A DNA stretch of 64,000 nt from Amaranthus tricolor (GCF_026212465.1 NC_080059.1:23401768-23465767), one strand, 5' to 3'; shown: positions 1 to 11,212, counted from the stretch's first letter. Notes: generated by a model not told the origin, from the letters alone. Made by a program: numbers and translations.

Positions 1-3000
1 ATATACCAAATAGCGTTGTGTGCAACGTTTCGTGCAAAACAAACCAAGTTTGAGCTACTTGTTGTGCAATAGTGCCAAAAATGCTTAAAAACATTTAAAA
101 TCGCAACTTAACAAGCAATTCTAGTATATGACTATGATTTTAAATTCTAACCACTTCAACACAATAGTATTTACCAAATAGTGTTGTGTGCCAAGTTTCG
201 TGCAAAACAAACCAAGGTTGAGCTACTTTATGCGCAAAAGTGCCAAAAACGCTTCAAAACTCTTAAAATCGCAACTTAATACGTAATTTCTTACATATGA
301 CGATGATTTTGAATTCTAACCACTTCAACAAAATAATATATACCACATAGTGTTGTGTGCAAAGTTTCGCGCAAAACAAACCAAGTTTGAGCTACTTTAT
401 GCGCAAAAGTGCCAAAAATGCTTAAAAACCTTTAAAATCGCAACTTAACACGCAATTCTAGCATATGAAAATGATTTTAAATTCTAACCACTTAAACACA
501 ATAATATATACCAAATAGTGTTGTGTGCAAGTTTCGTGCAAAACAAACCAAGTTTGAGCTACTTTATGCGCAAAAGGGGCCAAAAACGCTTAAAAACCCT
601 TAAAATCGCAACTTAACAAGTAATTTCTAGCATATGACTATGAGTTTCAATTCAAACCACTTCAACAAAATAATATATACCAAATAGCGTTTGGTGCAAA
701 GTTTCGTGCAAAACAAACAAAGTTTGAGCTACTTGATGCGCAAAAGTGCCAAAAATACTTAAAACCCTTAAAATCGCAACTTAACACGCAATTCTAGCAT
801 ATGACTATGATTTTAAATTCTAACCACTTCAACACATTAATATATACCAAATAGTGTTGTGTGCCAAGTTTCGTGAAAAACAAACCAAGTTTGAGCTACT
901 TTATGCGCAAAAGGGCCAAAAACTCTTAAAAACCGTTAAAATCGCAACATAACAAGTCATTTCTAGCATATGACTATGATTTTCAATTCAAACCACTTCA
1001 ACACAATAATATATACCAAATAGCGTTGTGTGCAAATTTCGTGCAAAACAAACCAAGTTTGAGCTAGTTTATGCGCAAAAGGGCCAAAAACGCTAAAAAA
1101 CCCTTAAAATCGCAACTTAACAAGTAATTTCTAGTATATGACTATGATTTTCAATTCTAACCACTTCAACACAATAATATATACCAAATAGCGTTGTGTG
1201 CAAGTTTCGCGCAAAACAAACCAAGTTTGAGCTACTTTATGCGCAAAAGTGCCAAAAATGCTTAAAAACCCTTAAAATCGCAACTTAACACGTAATTTCT
1301 AGCATATTACTATGATATTCAATTCATACCACTTCAACACAATAATATATACCAAATAGCGTTGTGTGCAACGTTTCGTGCAAAACAAACCAAGTTTGAG
1401 CTACTTGTTGCGCAATAGTGCCAAAAATGCTTAAAAACATTTAAAATCGCAACTTAACAAGCAATTCTACTATATGACTATGATTTTAAATTCTAACCAC
1501 TTCAACACAATAGTATTTACCAAATAGTGTTGTGTGCCAAGTTTCGTGCAAAACAAACCAAGGTTGAGCTACTTTATGCGCAAAAGTGCCAAAAACGCTT
1601 CAAAACTCTTAAAATCGCAACTTAATACGTAATTTCTTACATATGACGATGATTTTGAATTCTAACCACTTCAACAAAATAATATATACCACATAGTGTT
1701 GTGTGCCAAGTTTCGTGCTAAACAAACCAAGTTTGAGCTACTTTATGCGCAAAAGGGCCAAAAACGCTAAAAAACCCTTAAAATCGCAAATTAACAAGTA
1801 ATTTCTAGCATATGACTATGATTTTCAATTCTAACCACTTCAACACAATAATATATACCAAATAGAGTTGTGTTCGCGCAAAACAAACCAAGTTTGAGCT
1901 ACTATATGCGCAAAAGTGCCAAAAATGCTTAAAAACCGTTAAAATCGCAACATAACAAGTAATTTCTAGCATATGACTATGATTTTCAATTCAAACCACT
2001 TCAACACAATAATATATACCAAATAGCGTTGTGTGCAAATTTCGTGCAAAACAAACCAAGTTTGAGCTACTTTATGCGCAAAAGGGCCAAAAACGCTAAA
2101 AAACCCTTAAAATCGCAACTTAACAAGTAATTTCTAGCATATGACTATGAGTTTCAATTCAAACCACTTCAACAAAATAATATATACCAAATAGCGTTGT
2201 GTGCAAAGTTTCGTACAAAACAAACAAAGTTTGAGCTACTTGATGCACAAAAGTGCCAAAAATACTTAAAACCCTTAAAATCGCAACTTAACACGCAATT
2301 CTAGCATATGACTATGATTTTAAATTCTAACCACTTCAACACAATAATATATACCAAATAGTGTTGTGTGCCAAGTTTCGTGAAAAACAAGCCAAGTTTG
2401 AGCTACTTTATGCGCAAAAGTGCCAAAAATGCTTAAAAACCCTTAAAATCGCAACTTAACACGTAATTTCTAGCATATTACTATGATATTCAATTCATAC
2501 CACTTCAACACAATAATATATACCAAATAGCGTTGTGTGCAACGTTTCGTGCAAAACAAACCAAGTTTGAGCTACTTGTTGCGCAATAGTGCCAAAAATG
2601 CTTAAAAACATTTAAAATCGCAACTTAACAAGCAATTCTAGTATATGACTATGATTTTAAATTCTAACCACTTCAACACAATAGTATTTACCAAATAGTG
2701 TTGTGTGCCAAGTTTCGTGCAAAACAAACCAAGGTTGAGCTACTTTATGCGCAAAAGTGCCAAAAATGCTTCAAAACTCTTAAAATCGCAACTTAATACG
2801 TAATTTCTTACATATGACGATGATTTTGAATTCTAACCACTTCAACAAAATAATATATACCACATAGTGTTGTGTGCAAAGTTTCGCGCAAAACAAACCA
2901 AGTTTGAGCTACTTTATGCGCAAAAGTGCCAAAAATGCTTAAAAACCTTTAAAATCGCAACTTAACACGCAATTCTAGCATATGAAAATGATTTTAAATT

Positions 3001-4163
3001 CTAACCACTTAAACACAATAATATATACCACATAGTGTTGTGTGCCAAGTTTCGTGCTAAACAAACCAAGTTTGAGCTACTTTATGCGCAAAAGGGCCAA
3101 AAACGCTAAAAAACACTTAAAATCGCAACTTAACAAGTAATTTCTAGCATATGACTATGATTTTCAATTCTAACCACTTCAACACAATAATATATACCAA
3201 ATAGAGTTGTGTTCGCGCAAAACAAACCAAGTTTGAGCTACTATATGCGCAAAAGTGCCAAAAATGCTTAAAAACCGTTAAAATCGCAACATAACATGTA
3301 ATTTCTAGCATATGACTATGATTTTCAATTCAAACCACTTCAACACAATAATATATACCAAATAGCGTTGTGTGCAAATTTCGTGCAAAACAAACCAAGT
3401 TTGAGCTACTTTATGCGCAAAAGGGCCAAAAACGCTAAAAAACCCTTAAAATCGCAACTTAACAAGTAATTTCTAGCATATGACTATGAGTTTCAATTCA
3501 AACCATTTCAACAAAATAATATATACCAAATAGCGTTGTGTGCAAAGTTTCGTGCAAAACAAACAAAGTTTGAGCTACTTGATGCGCAAAAGTGCCAAAA
3601 ATACTTAAAACCCTTAAAATCGCAACTTAACACGCAATTCTAGCATATGACTATGATTTTAAATTCTAACCACTTCAACACAATAATATATACCAAATAG
3701 TGTTGTGTGCCAAGTTTCGTGAAAAACAAACCAAGTTTGAGCTACTTTATGCGCAAAAGGGCCAAAAATGCTTAAAAACCCTTAAAATCGCAACTTAACA
3801 CGTAATTTCTAGCATATTACTATGATATTCAATTCATACCACTTCAACACAATAATATATACCAAATAGCGTTGGGTGCAACGTTTCGTGCAAAACAAAC
3901 CAAGTTTGAGCTACTTGTTGCGCAATAGTGCCAAAAATGCTTAAAAACATTTAAAATCGCAACTTAACAAGCAATTCTAGTATATGACTATGATTTTAAA
4001 TTCTAACCACTTCAACACAATAGTATTTACCAAATAGTGTTGTGTGCTAAGTTTCGTGCAAAACAAACCAAGGTTGAGCTACTTTATGCGCAAAAGTGCC
4101 AAAAACGCTTCAAAACTCTTAAAATCGCAACTTAATACGTAATTTCTTACATATGACGATGAT
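1..4163. repeat. 168/169-bp satellite array, left flank
   Basis: Tandem monomers of 168-169 bp: the phrase ATACCAAATAG or a close variant recurs at 3, 171, 340, 508 and 677 and onward without interruption. Each monomer carries AAACAAACCAAGTTTGAGC, a GCGCAAAAGTGCC block and ATCGCAACTTAAC. Neighbouring monomers differ by several bases, but a distinctive monomer (CAACGTTTCG plus TTGCGCAATAG) returns at 3, 1349, 2519 and 3859, that is every 8, 7 and 8 monomers, so there is a higher-order period. The monomer length is close to one nucleosome and typical of plant centromeric or pericentromeric satellites; I do not recognise the family. No gene is visible here. The array is broken at 4163 by viral sequence. 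Confidence 0.95.
571..3030. repeat. Higher-order satellite block, copy shared with the right flank
   Basis: This block is collinear with 60616-63075 at a constant offset of 60045: the rare CAAAAGGGGCC at 571 and 60616, the ATTAATATATACC variant at 836 and 60881, and the marker monomers at 1349/2519 and 61394/62564 all keep the same spacing. Beyond about 3030 the order of monomer variants differs (ACCACATAG here, ACCAAATAG on the right). It shows that both flanks belong to one homogenised higher-order family. Confidence 0.85.
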
Positions 4164-5421
4164 CATAAGACTCATTTGAAAACTCCGATAAAATCTCATC
4201 AGAGGATTCTTCTGATAATATTTTCTTTGCATATTGTGGATCTTCAAGAATCTTTTTGAGAATAGCTTTCTGGACTTTAGATAATGATTCTGAATTTGGA
4301 CTTTCTACTTTGGGATTTTTATTGTGTTGAGGAGAGTTTGAATTTGATGTTGCTTTTGAGGGTGAAGGTTTGTTGGTGGTTGATGGAGATTGGTATTCCA
4401 TTTTTATACCGGTTTGAAAAAAGGAGATAACATTTTTTGTTGAACAAATTTCTAAGGTAAATTTGTCCCACCATTTAATTTTGAATTCTCTTATTAATGA
4501 ATATGGATATGGACGTGGAAGGTGTTGTTTGAGACAGTAACTCCAACATAGAATCCATGGAATTTTAAATTCTGCATGAAACATGACTGGAGTTTCATAA
4601 GCTTGATAATTTGAATTGGCAACAAAAGTTGTGAAACCCTCATTGCATTCTTTTGGATAAATTTGAGGAGTTGGTCCAAATAAATACCACCAATGATAAA
4701 ACCACATAGGATATTTCTTTGGACAATATTTGTCAAATATAAAAAACCATGAATGATCAAATGGTCTGAATAAAAATGCTCTATACCAGGCCATTTTGTA
4801 ATCATAGTATGAGTAATTTTGAGGGAAAAATCTTTTTGAAAAAATTCGTTCTGCATAAGGGTCTCCCCATTCTACAGACGAAATAATTTTCTTAAAAATA
4901 CATTTTGAATAAATTATTTTTTCTGAAGAATCCTTGATATGTTGGATTTCAACAGAGTTTGAATCTACTAAAATAAATTCATAAAACCTTTGAGTTTTAA
5001 AACGATTTTCTGGTATCCATTCGCAACCTTTTGGAAAAGTTTTTTGATTGATTGAATTAATAATTTGTGGGCTTTGAGGAATTGTAAAATTAGTGAGATA
5101 TACATTTTCTATTTCGGTTTTTGTAATGTATGCAGATTTGGTAAAGCTTTGTGTTGGTATTTTTGTAGTTGGTTCTTTTTGTTTTGAATTTGAAATAATA
5201 TTTTGTGAAGTAGGCTCTTGAACAATTTGTGAATATGGAAGTGGGGGAAAATCATTTAGTTGAGTAAATTTGTTTGAAATGGATAGGGTAGTTTGAAGAT
5301 TTTTGGAGGATGAAAATTTATTTTGTTCTGTTTTGTTTGGTTTTGGATCTGGTTCCATTTCGTAATCATCTGAACTCTGGAACCCTTTGAGTTTTTCTTG
5401 CTGATTCTTCTTCCTTGGCAT
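4147..5421 (-). pseudogene. ORF2 of copy A, unknown protein, 3' end replaced by satellite
   Basis: The second viral ORF starts at the ATG at 5421-5419 and overlaps the ORF1 end by 56 nt in another frame. Seen: a basic N terminus (residues 1-12), a Ser/Thr/Asn/Pro-rich low-complexity stretch to about 120, an aromatic-rich core at about 130-335 with dense Trp, Tyr and Phe (for example the WFYHWWYLF run and several Cys), a Ser/Asn/Pro linker near 345-385, and an acidic Ser/Glu tail. No catalytic motif or membrane segment is clear. The function is unknown to me; a protein of this size downstream of the polyprotein is a florendovirus trait. The last four codons (HRHM) and the stop come from satellite DNA. 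The viral C terminus and its stop lie instead at 11647-11690, at the other end of the copy, so the natural length is about 434 codons against 424 here. Confidence 0.8.
4161..4236 (-). repeat. Terminal redundancy of copy A, left end
   Basis: Identical to 11691-11766 at offset 7530; divergence starts at 4160 (T against G) and 4237 (T against A). It codes for ORF2 residues just before the C terminus. This redundancy shows that copy A derives from a circular or concatemeric form opened within ORF2. Confidence 0.9.
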
Positions 5422-8400
5422 TATGATGTCCCTGTAGAAATTCTCTGGTTAAGAAATCAGGGAGAGAGTTACTTTCGCCTCTTATATGCTCTATTTGAAA
5501 ATCAAATACTGATAAAATTGCTTGCCATCTTGCAAAAATTTGTTTAGAAACAATGTTTTTGACATCCTTTTCTAGAACCTCTTTTGCAGATTTGCAGTCG
5601 ATCCTTATCAAAAATTTTTTGTTGTAAAGATCATCTTGAAATTTTGAAACGCATAGTACTATAGATAAAATTTCCTTTTTAATGGTAGAATAATTTTTTT
5701 GAGGTCCGAGCCAGAGACCTGAATGAAATCTAACTAATTGTTCTTTTGTATCTATTCTTTGTTTTAATATGCCACCATATCCTATTTCTGATGCATCTGT
5801 TTCTACTATCATGAATGCAGATGGATCTGGAATGCCTAGACATGGAAGTGATTTGATTTTTTGTTTTAATTCAATAATAGTCTTAGTATGAATTTCTGAC
5901 CAGGGAGGCGGATTTTTTTGAAGTCTTTGAAAGAGGGGCATGCAAATTTGTCTGAGCTTTGGGAAAAAATCTGATATATAATTTAGACATCCCAAAAATC
6001 TTTGTAACTGGGTTTTGTCTTTAATTTCGTTAGGGAATTTTTCTGCAAATTCTAAAGACCTTGTAATTGGCTTGATTGTTCCTTTATAAATGTCATGTCC
6101 CAAAAATCTAATTTTTGTTTGAAATAATTTCATTTTAGTGGCAGAAACTACTAAACCATTTTTTTCAACAGTGTTTAGAAATATATGTAAATGTTTGAAA
6201 TGTTGATCAATATCATGAGAAAAAATTAAAACATCATCTATATAAACAATTATGAATGAAGAAAATTGATTGAAAATATCATTCATTATATGTTGAAATT
6301 CAGAAGGAGCATTTTTAAGTCCAAAAGGCATTACATTCCACTCATAATGTCCAAATGGTACCGTGAATGCAGTTTTATACCTATCTTCTTTAGCAATTTG
6401 TATTTGCCAGAAACCAGATTTCATATCAAATTTTGAAAATATTTTGGCTTTATATAAGCGATTAATTAAATCTCTTTTATTTGGGATTGGATATCTTATC
6501 CATTGAAGAACTTTGTTTAAAGGTTTGTAATTAATAACTAATCTAGGAACTCCTCTTTCTTTTTCTGCTGCATTCATAACATAAAATGCTGCACAGCTCC
6601 AAGGAGATTTGGATGGAGTTATTAATTTTTTATCTAAAAGAGTTTGAATTTCTTTCTTGCAGAATTCAAGATGCTCAGAATTCATTTGGATGGGTCTAGC
6701 TTTTGTAGGAATATTTTTTTCAGAGAAATCTTTTTCATATGGCAATGTGACAATATGCCTTTTTCTATCCCAAAAGGCATTTGGAATATCAGCACAAACT
6801 TTTGATTTAAAAATATTTTCTAAATTAAAAATTTTTTGTTGCAATTTTGATTGTTGTAATTGTTCTTCAATCCTTTGAAAAGAAATTTCTTCTTTTAAAG
6901 AAGAAATTTGAAATTCTTTTTGTTTTATTAAATTTATACTTTGTATTACTGAAGAATTTTGTAATAAATTAATATCTTTTTGTAACATGGGACTTAAAAA
7001 AGGAAATGATAATTGTTTCCCTAAAATTTTTGTATGAACACCTTTGTCATCAACCCAAAAAGGATAAATTTGTGTTAAAAAGGGAGTGCCTAATATTATT
7101 TCTTCCTTAATATCATTAATAATAATGAAAGTATTAGTAAAACTATAATTTTCATTTATGATCTTTCCTTTTGAAATTTTATATTTAATATCCATGGGTG
7201 AACTATTTGCACTATATAACCGAGTTTTTGTTTTTTCATAAAATTTAGTTGGGACTAATCCTTCCCTTAAGCAATTTTGATCCGCTCCACTATCAATTAA
7301 AGCAATATAGGTTTTTTGAAAATCTCCAATTTGAAAAGTAACTGGTGCATACCATTTTTGAAAATTAATTTTATTAATAACAGTGATAAAATCATCATCA
7401 TCCCCATTAACTTTCTCTTTTCCCAAAGAAAGATTTTCTTTATAGATGGGGTTTTCTAAAATAGATAATTTTGTTTCAAGTTCGAAATCTTTGATTTCTA
7501 AATGCTTTAAACTATTTTTGATAGAAATGATGTCTTCTTTGATTTTATTTATTTCAAGTTGAAGATCTTTGACCGAAAGAGTTTGATTCTTAATAGGAAT
7601 TAATTTAGAAGTCATTTCTTTGGAAGAGTATTTTTCTAATAATTTTGAAATATTGAAAGGTTCAATTTGAGGAATTGGAATACTTTCTTTGTTTTTAGAG
7701 GTAGAGGTTTCACCCAAAACCATAGTTTTGAGTTTCAAAAGGGTTTCTCTTTTGATCTCTTTATCTTGGATTTTGTCAACGAGATCAAAAAGAAATTCCA
7801 CATTTTTCTCTTTATCTGTTAAAACATTAATGCATTTGATAGGAGAGGAAGAAATCGAAGATTCAGAATCAGAAGTTTGATCATTAATTTGTAAAATTTC
7901 GTCATCTTCCTTTTCTGAAGAAGAAGAAGAAGTAGACTCAGGGGTTTGTAATAATATTTTGGATATTTTATCTCCTAGCTCAGAGTCGTTAATAAATAAT
8001 TCTTGAATCTTTTTCTTTGTGGTACAAGAATTTGCTTTATGTCCAGGTTTTCCACACGAATAACAAAAGATTTTGAAAGCTTTGTTTGATTTTCGGAAAT
8101 TTCCGAAATTTTTCTTTCCTCGTTTCTTTCGATAATAAGAAGGATAAGAATTTTTATTTTTATCTTTTGAAAATTTAGAAAATTGTTTTTTAATTTTCTT
8201 TTTTGTAGAGGGAGCTCTAATAGCTTCCATACCAAATGCTTCACAGAAACATCCAATTTCTTTCCTAGATTGTTTCTTTTCAGAGGTATATTTGGCTTGG
8301 AGTTTGAGTTCTTCACATAAAGAAAGACCTTCCTTTTTAATGAAAGCGAAAAGTCCTCCATAAGTAGTATTATTAAGAGCTTGTTCTTTATCTGTATCAT

Positions 8401-10312
8401 GTTCAGCTATTTTTCTAAAAATTCTTTGAGCAAATAATTTTGGTAGTCCTGATATAAATTTTTCTTTCCAAAAACTTTGATTGCAATCTTGTCTTTGTAA
8501 AACATAACTAAAGAAGGTATCTTTATACCATCTATAGTCACTTAATGTTGGGCAACGTAAATTTTGTAAAATCGTTTCTCCAGAAGAAAGAGTTTGAGTA
8601 GGGTTACCGACAAAATGAAAGGCAATAACTATGATTAAGAAATCACAGCAGTCAGATTTTTGAAATACATTTCCTTGATCATCCATGATGTCAGTAACGT
8701 GATTCAAAATTTCTAATCTGTCTTGTAAAGTGAGAAGATTATCCCACCAGTTTTTTAATTGCCCAGTAAAACCTGATATAATAAAACCAAAAATTATTTG
8801 TTCATCCAAAGGTTTTGCCTTGTAAGCTACAATAGCCATTCCCATATTTTGAAGAGTATTAAGAATTTCATAATCAGATTTTCCATCTATGTTCCATTCA
8901 TGGATCATATCTGGGGAAAAGGATTTGGAGGTAAATGTAGACCTTTCTTCATATTGAAGATCAACAGGAGTAGGCCTAGGATAATAGTTTTTTGTAGGGA
9001 TATTCTTCCAAGATGATCGTATTTTATTAATTTGATGAGGATCATTATCAGATTCTTGAAATTGCTTTGCAACTTTTGAAATGATTAAAGACTCAGAATT
9101 TTCTTCATCAGAAGATATCTCTGAACTTTGATATTTACTCAAAACCTTAATATGACTTGGACTATCTGCTAATTTTTGTAAAGATTTTTGAATTTTATCT
9201 AACACTGCAGAATTAGAGTTAGAAGAAGTAAAACCATTTTTTGGAAACATTTGAGTCATAGGTATAGTTAATCCTGGTGGTTTGAAATGCGGTGCAGAAA
9301 CCTTATTAGATCCTAATGATGCAATCGTATTAGGGGCTATGGATCTAGAGGTTTCTTTTTGTAAATTATCAACCTTATTTGAAAGTTGATCTACTTGTGT
9401 AGCAACGGTATGAAGGATTTGATTTGTAAAATTATTTTGATGATAAATTTTAATGATGTCTTCTACATTTGGAGTTTTATCTGTTTGATCTACTCTTCCT
9501 TCTTTAAAAGGACTAGCCTTTATTTCACGGTCATAATAGGGAAAAGTAATATTTTGTAATGGTGGATGAACTGAACTAATTGTTTGTCCATCCTTCAAAA
9601 CCCAATTTTTTTGAAGTTTGGTTTGTACAAATATGTGATTTTGAGAATATGGATTAGCAATACCTTGTTTTTCACAAAACAATAAAAACCATGTAAAAAA
9701 CGGGATATTAATTTGAATAGTATTCATATCTTTATACCATACATCTCTTATTGAGTCTTTAAAGGAGCGAGAAAAAGATCTAAACCAATCTCGATGTTCA
9801 GCATTGTGAGAGGAATTAAATTCATCTCTTAGATAGTTTTTATCTATTTCAAAATCTTTAGTAATTGTATTGATAGAGTCAAAATTTTGCATATCAGACA
9901 TTGTGGGAGATGCAGGTCTAGATGAAGAGATTTGAGAAGTTTGAGAAGCATTTGCTTCATATTCAGGAATAGGAGATTTATATCTGACTTTGATTGGTTC
10001 AGAAATGACTGAAGTTGTTTTTTGAGGAAAAGAAAAAGATCTTCGTGGATAGTTGGAAGAAGAAGTACAAGGAGAACTAGATAATTCTCTCATAGACCCA
10101 AACCTTATAAGAACTTTATTTTCGTCTTCCTCAATGCATTCTATTTCTTGTCTTATGTTTCTAGGAGGCATTGGATTTGAGAATTGAAATGTCTCAGGAA
10201 TAGAAATTTGATCCCATCTCAAGGTTTTTGCTGTAGAAACTATTGATTTAGTATTCTCAGCATGAACCTCTATAAAAATAGTTTCTTCTTTTGAAGAAGC
10301 CTCATGTATGAA
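5213..10312 (-). repeat. Left arm of the 5.1-kb viral inverted repeat
   Basis: Pairs in reverse complement with 11781-16878. The lengths are 5100 and 5098 bp; the difference of two is fully explained by one missing serine codon and one extra A in the right arm. The 1468 bp between the arms hold the copy A leader, promoter region and ORF1 start. Confidence 0.9.
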
Positions 10313-10906
10313 TTTTGGATTAACTGTGGAATTCATTAATCTAAAATAAACACGGAAAACAATTGCAAAATTTCTAGCAAACTCTTTAAATTTATTATTT
10401 AAAATTTGAATATCTAAAATTAATGAAGATAAGATTAATGGGTCTTGAAGATCTACTGTAAAGTTTGGAAAACAATTGAAATATATTGGGCCATTACAGA
10501 TATTAGTTTGAATCATAGCCAAAACAGAATCTTTATAATTATTAAGTCGATCGTCTCTGAGAGCTAGGAAAATTGGACAATCAACTCCTTTATGAACTAA
10601 TGGTTTTATTCCTATTTGAACAAGGCCAAAATGAATGAATCTAAATCTGTGTTTGAGATAAGCTTTAATGCTGGATTCTGAAAGTAAATGCATAGTTTCA
10701 GATTCTTTTTGAATGCTTCTAGTCTCTTCATGAGTTTTGATGCTAAATGCAGTCTTAAAATCAGTAATGCCTATATGATAAATTTTTGTAAGATTTTCTT
10801 TTGGAATTTCCCAATTTGAAAAGTTCTTTTCTATATGAACTTCACTACTTTGAATTATATTATTAGGTGATCCTAAACTAATAGCTTTCCTTAACCAGTT
10901 TGCCAT
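5366..10906 (-). CDS. ORF1 polyprotein of copy A (movement protein, capsid, protease, reverse transcriptase, RNase H)
   Basis: An uninterrupted frame of 1846 codons. The first in-frame ATG is at 10906 (MANWLRK); the frame stays open upstream to 10984, but only from a TTG. Domains in order: a 30K-type movement protein at about 1-230, with the HKGVDCP and LALRDDR segments and a following PNFTVDLQDP; a capsid-like region to about 960 ending in basic clusters and a CCHC knuckle (C948, C951, H956, C961); a coiled coil near 1105-1155; an aspartic protease with D1205-S-G; a second coiled coil at 1318-1368; a reverse transcriptase with Y1555-I-D-D; and RNase H with D1704, E1745, D1770 and D1817 all present. 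In the family the polyprotein supplies movement, encapsidation, processing and copying of pregenomic RNA. There is no integrase. An intact frame this long suggests a young insertion; whether it is expressed cannot be seen. Confidence 0.92.
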   Translation of the reverse strand: MANWLRKAISLGSPNNIIQSSEVHIEKNFSNWEIPKENLTKIYHIGITDFKTAFSIKTHEETRSIQKESETMHLLSESSIKAYLKHRFRFIHFGLVQIGIKPLVHKGVDCPIFLALRDDRLNNYKDSVLAMIQTNICNGPIYFNCFPNFTVDLQDPLILSSLILDIQILNNKFKEFARNFAIVFRVYFRLMNSTVNPKFIHEASSKEETIFIEVHAENTKSIVSTAKTLRWDQISIPETFQFSNPMPPRNIRQEIECIEEDENKVLIRFGSMRELSSSPCTSSSNYPRRSFSFPQKTTSVISEPIKVRYKSPIPEYEANASQTSQISSSRPASPTMSDMQNFDSINTITKDFEIDKNYLRDEFNSSHNAEHRDWFRSFSRSFKDSIRDVWYKDMNTIQINIPFFTWFLLFCEKQGIANPYSQNHIFVQTKLQKNWVLKDGQTISSVHPPLQNITFPYYDREIKASPFKEGRVDQTDKTPNVEDIIKIYHQNNFTNQILHTVATQVDQLSNKVDNLQKETSRSIAPNTIASLGSNKVSAPHFKPPGLTIPMTQMFPKNGFTSSNSNSAVLDKIQKSLQKLADSPSHIKVLSKYQSSEISSDEENSESLIISKVAKQFQESDNDPHQINKIRSSWKNIPTKNYYPRPTPVDLQYEERSTFTSKSFSPDMIHEWNIDGKSDYEILNTLQNMGMAIVAYKAKPLDEQIIFGFIISGFTGQLKNWWDNLLTLQDRLEILNHVTDIMDDQGNVFQKSDCCDFLIIVIAFHFVGNPTQTLSSGETILQNLRCPTLSDYRWYKDTFFSYVLQRQDCNQSFWKEKFISGLPKLFAQRIFRKIAEHDTDKEQALNNTTYGGLFAFIKKEGLSLCEELKLQAKYTSEKKQSRKEIGCFCEAFGMEAIRAPSTKKKIKKQFSKFSKDKNKNSYPSYYRKKRGKKNFGNFRKSNKAFKIFCYSCGKPGHKANSCTTKKKIQELFINDSELGDKISKILLQTPESTSSSSSEKEDDEILQINDQTSDSESSISSSPIKCINVLTDKEKNVEFLFDLVDKIQDKEIKRETLLKLKTMVLGETSTSKNKESIPIPQIEPFNISKLLEKYSSKEMTSKLIPIKNQTLSVKDLQLEINKIKEDIISIKNSLKHLEIKDFELETKLSILENPIYKENLSLGKEKVNGDDDDFITVINKINFQKWYAPVTFQIGDFQKTYIALIDSGADQNCLREGLVPTKFYEKTKTRLYSANSSPMDIKYKISKGKIINENYSFTNTFIIINDIKEEIILGTPFLTQIYPFWVDDKGVHTKILGKQLSFPFLSPMLQKDINLLQNSSVIQSINLIKQKEFQISSLKEEISFQRIEEQLQQSKLQQKIFNLENIFKSKVCADIPNAFWDRKRHIVTLPYEKDFSEKNIPTKARPIQMNSEHLEFCKKEIQTLLDKKLITPSKSPWSCAAFYVMNAAEKERGVPRLVINYKPLNKVLQWIRYPIPNKRDLINRLYKAKIFSKFDMKSGFWQIQIAKEDRYKTAFTVPFGHYEWNVMPFGLKNAPSEFQHIMNDIFNQFSSFIIVYIDDVLIFSHDIDQHFKHLHIFLNTVEKNGLVVSATKMKLFQTKIRFLGHDIYKGTIKPITRSLEFAEKFPNEIKDKTQLQRFLGCLNYISDFFPKLRQICMPLFQRLQKNPPPWSEIHTKTIIELKQKIKSLPCLGIPDPSAFMIVETDASEIGYGGILKQRIDTKEQLVRFHSGLWLGPQKNYSTIKKEILSIVLCVSKFQDDLYNKKFLIRIDCKSAKEVLEKDVKNIVSKQIFARWQAILSVFDFQIEHIRGESNSLPDFLTREFLQGHHNAKEEESARKTQRVPEFR

Positions 10907-11093
10907 TAATAAATTAAATGTTGCATAAACTAAATATGACTGAATTGAATGGGAACAGTGGGACCACCTAACCGAGAACACCAAGACTTAAAATGGCTTA
11001 CCAACAACTTAATTAGGCTGACCAAGCACTTTACCAACACTCAATACAAATGCAATTTAATAAATGCACAATTAATCAATTTAATAACTTACT

Positions 11094-11106
11094 GGCTCTG
11101 ATACCA
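11094..11106 (-). promoter_or_regulatory. Primer binding site for initiator tRNA-Met
   Basis: On the minus strand the sequence is TGGTATCAGAGCC, the complement of the 3' end of plant initiator tRNA-Met, used by caulimovirids to prime minus-strand DNA synthesis and by convention the start of the genome. It lies 188 nt upstream of the ORF1 ATG. The AGAGCC part (11094-11099) is also the point where copy B is joined to ORF2. Confidence 0.93.
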
Positions 11107-11206
11107 ATAGGGAGTACAGGATCGATAGAGAAAATAATTTAATAATTTTGTGGATATAAATCTTATTATATAATTGATAATAATAAGATAAGTAAAGAAA
11201 GTTAGA

Positions 11207-11212
11207 TTTATT
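11207..11212 (-). terminator. Poly(A) signal AATAAA
   Basis: AATAAA on the minus strand, about 65 bp downstream of the TATA box. In caulimovirids the signal lies just after the RNA start, so it is bypassed on the first pass and used on the second, giving terminal redundancy. The assignment rests on position and motif alone. Confidence 0.55.

Noticed and set aside
4151..4163. Satellite word ATATGACGATGAT as the ancestor of the minisatellite
   Set aside because: Only a few bases resemble ATGACGA words, and the viral sequence follows directly; too short to claim descent.
1..4163. Naming the host species from the satellite
   Set aside because: The monomer length fits many plant families and I do not recognise the sequence; a database search would be needed.
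6657..9016. Short plus-strand frames inside copy A ORF1 and their mirror images in copy B
   Set aside because: They lie antisense to a well-supported polyprotein and show no motif of their own.
10907..10984. Upstream extension of ORF1 to 10984 in copy A (and 16988 in copy B)
   Set aside because: The extension begins with TTG; the first in-frame ATG is at 10906 (17066 in copy B), followed directly by the movement-protein region.
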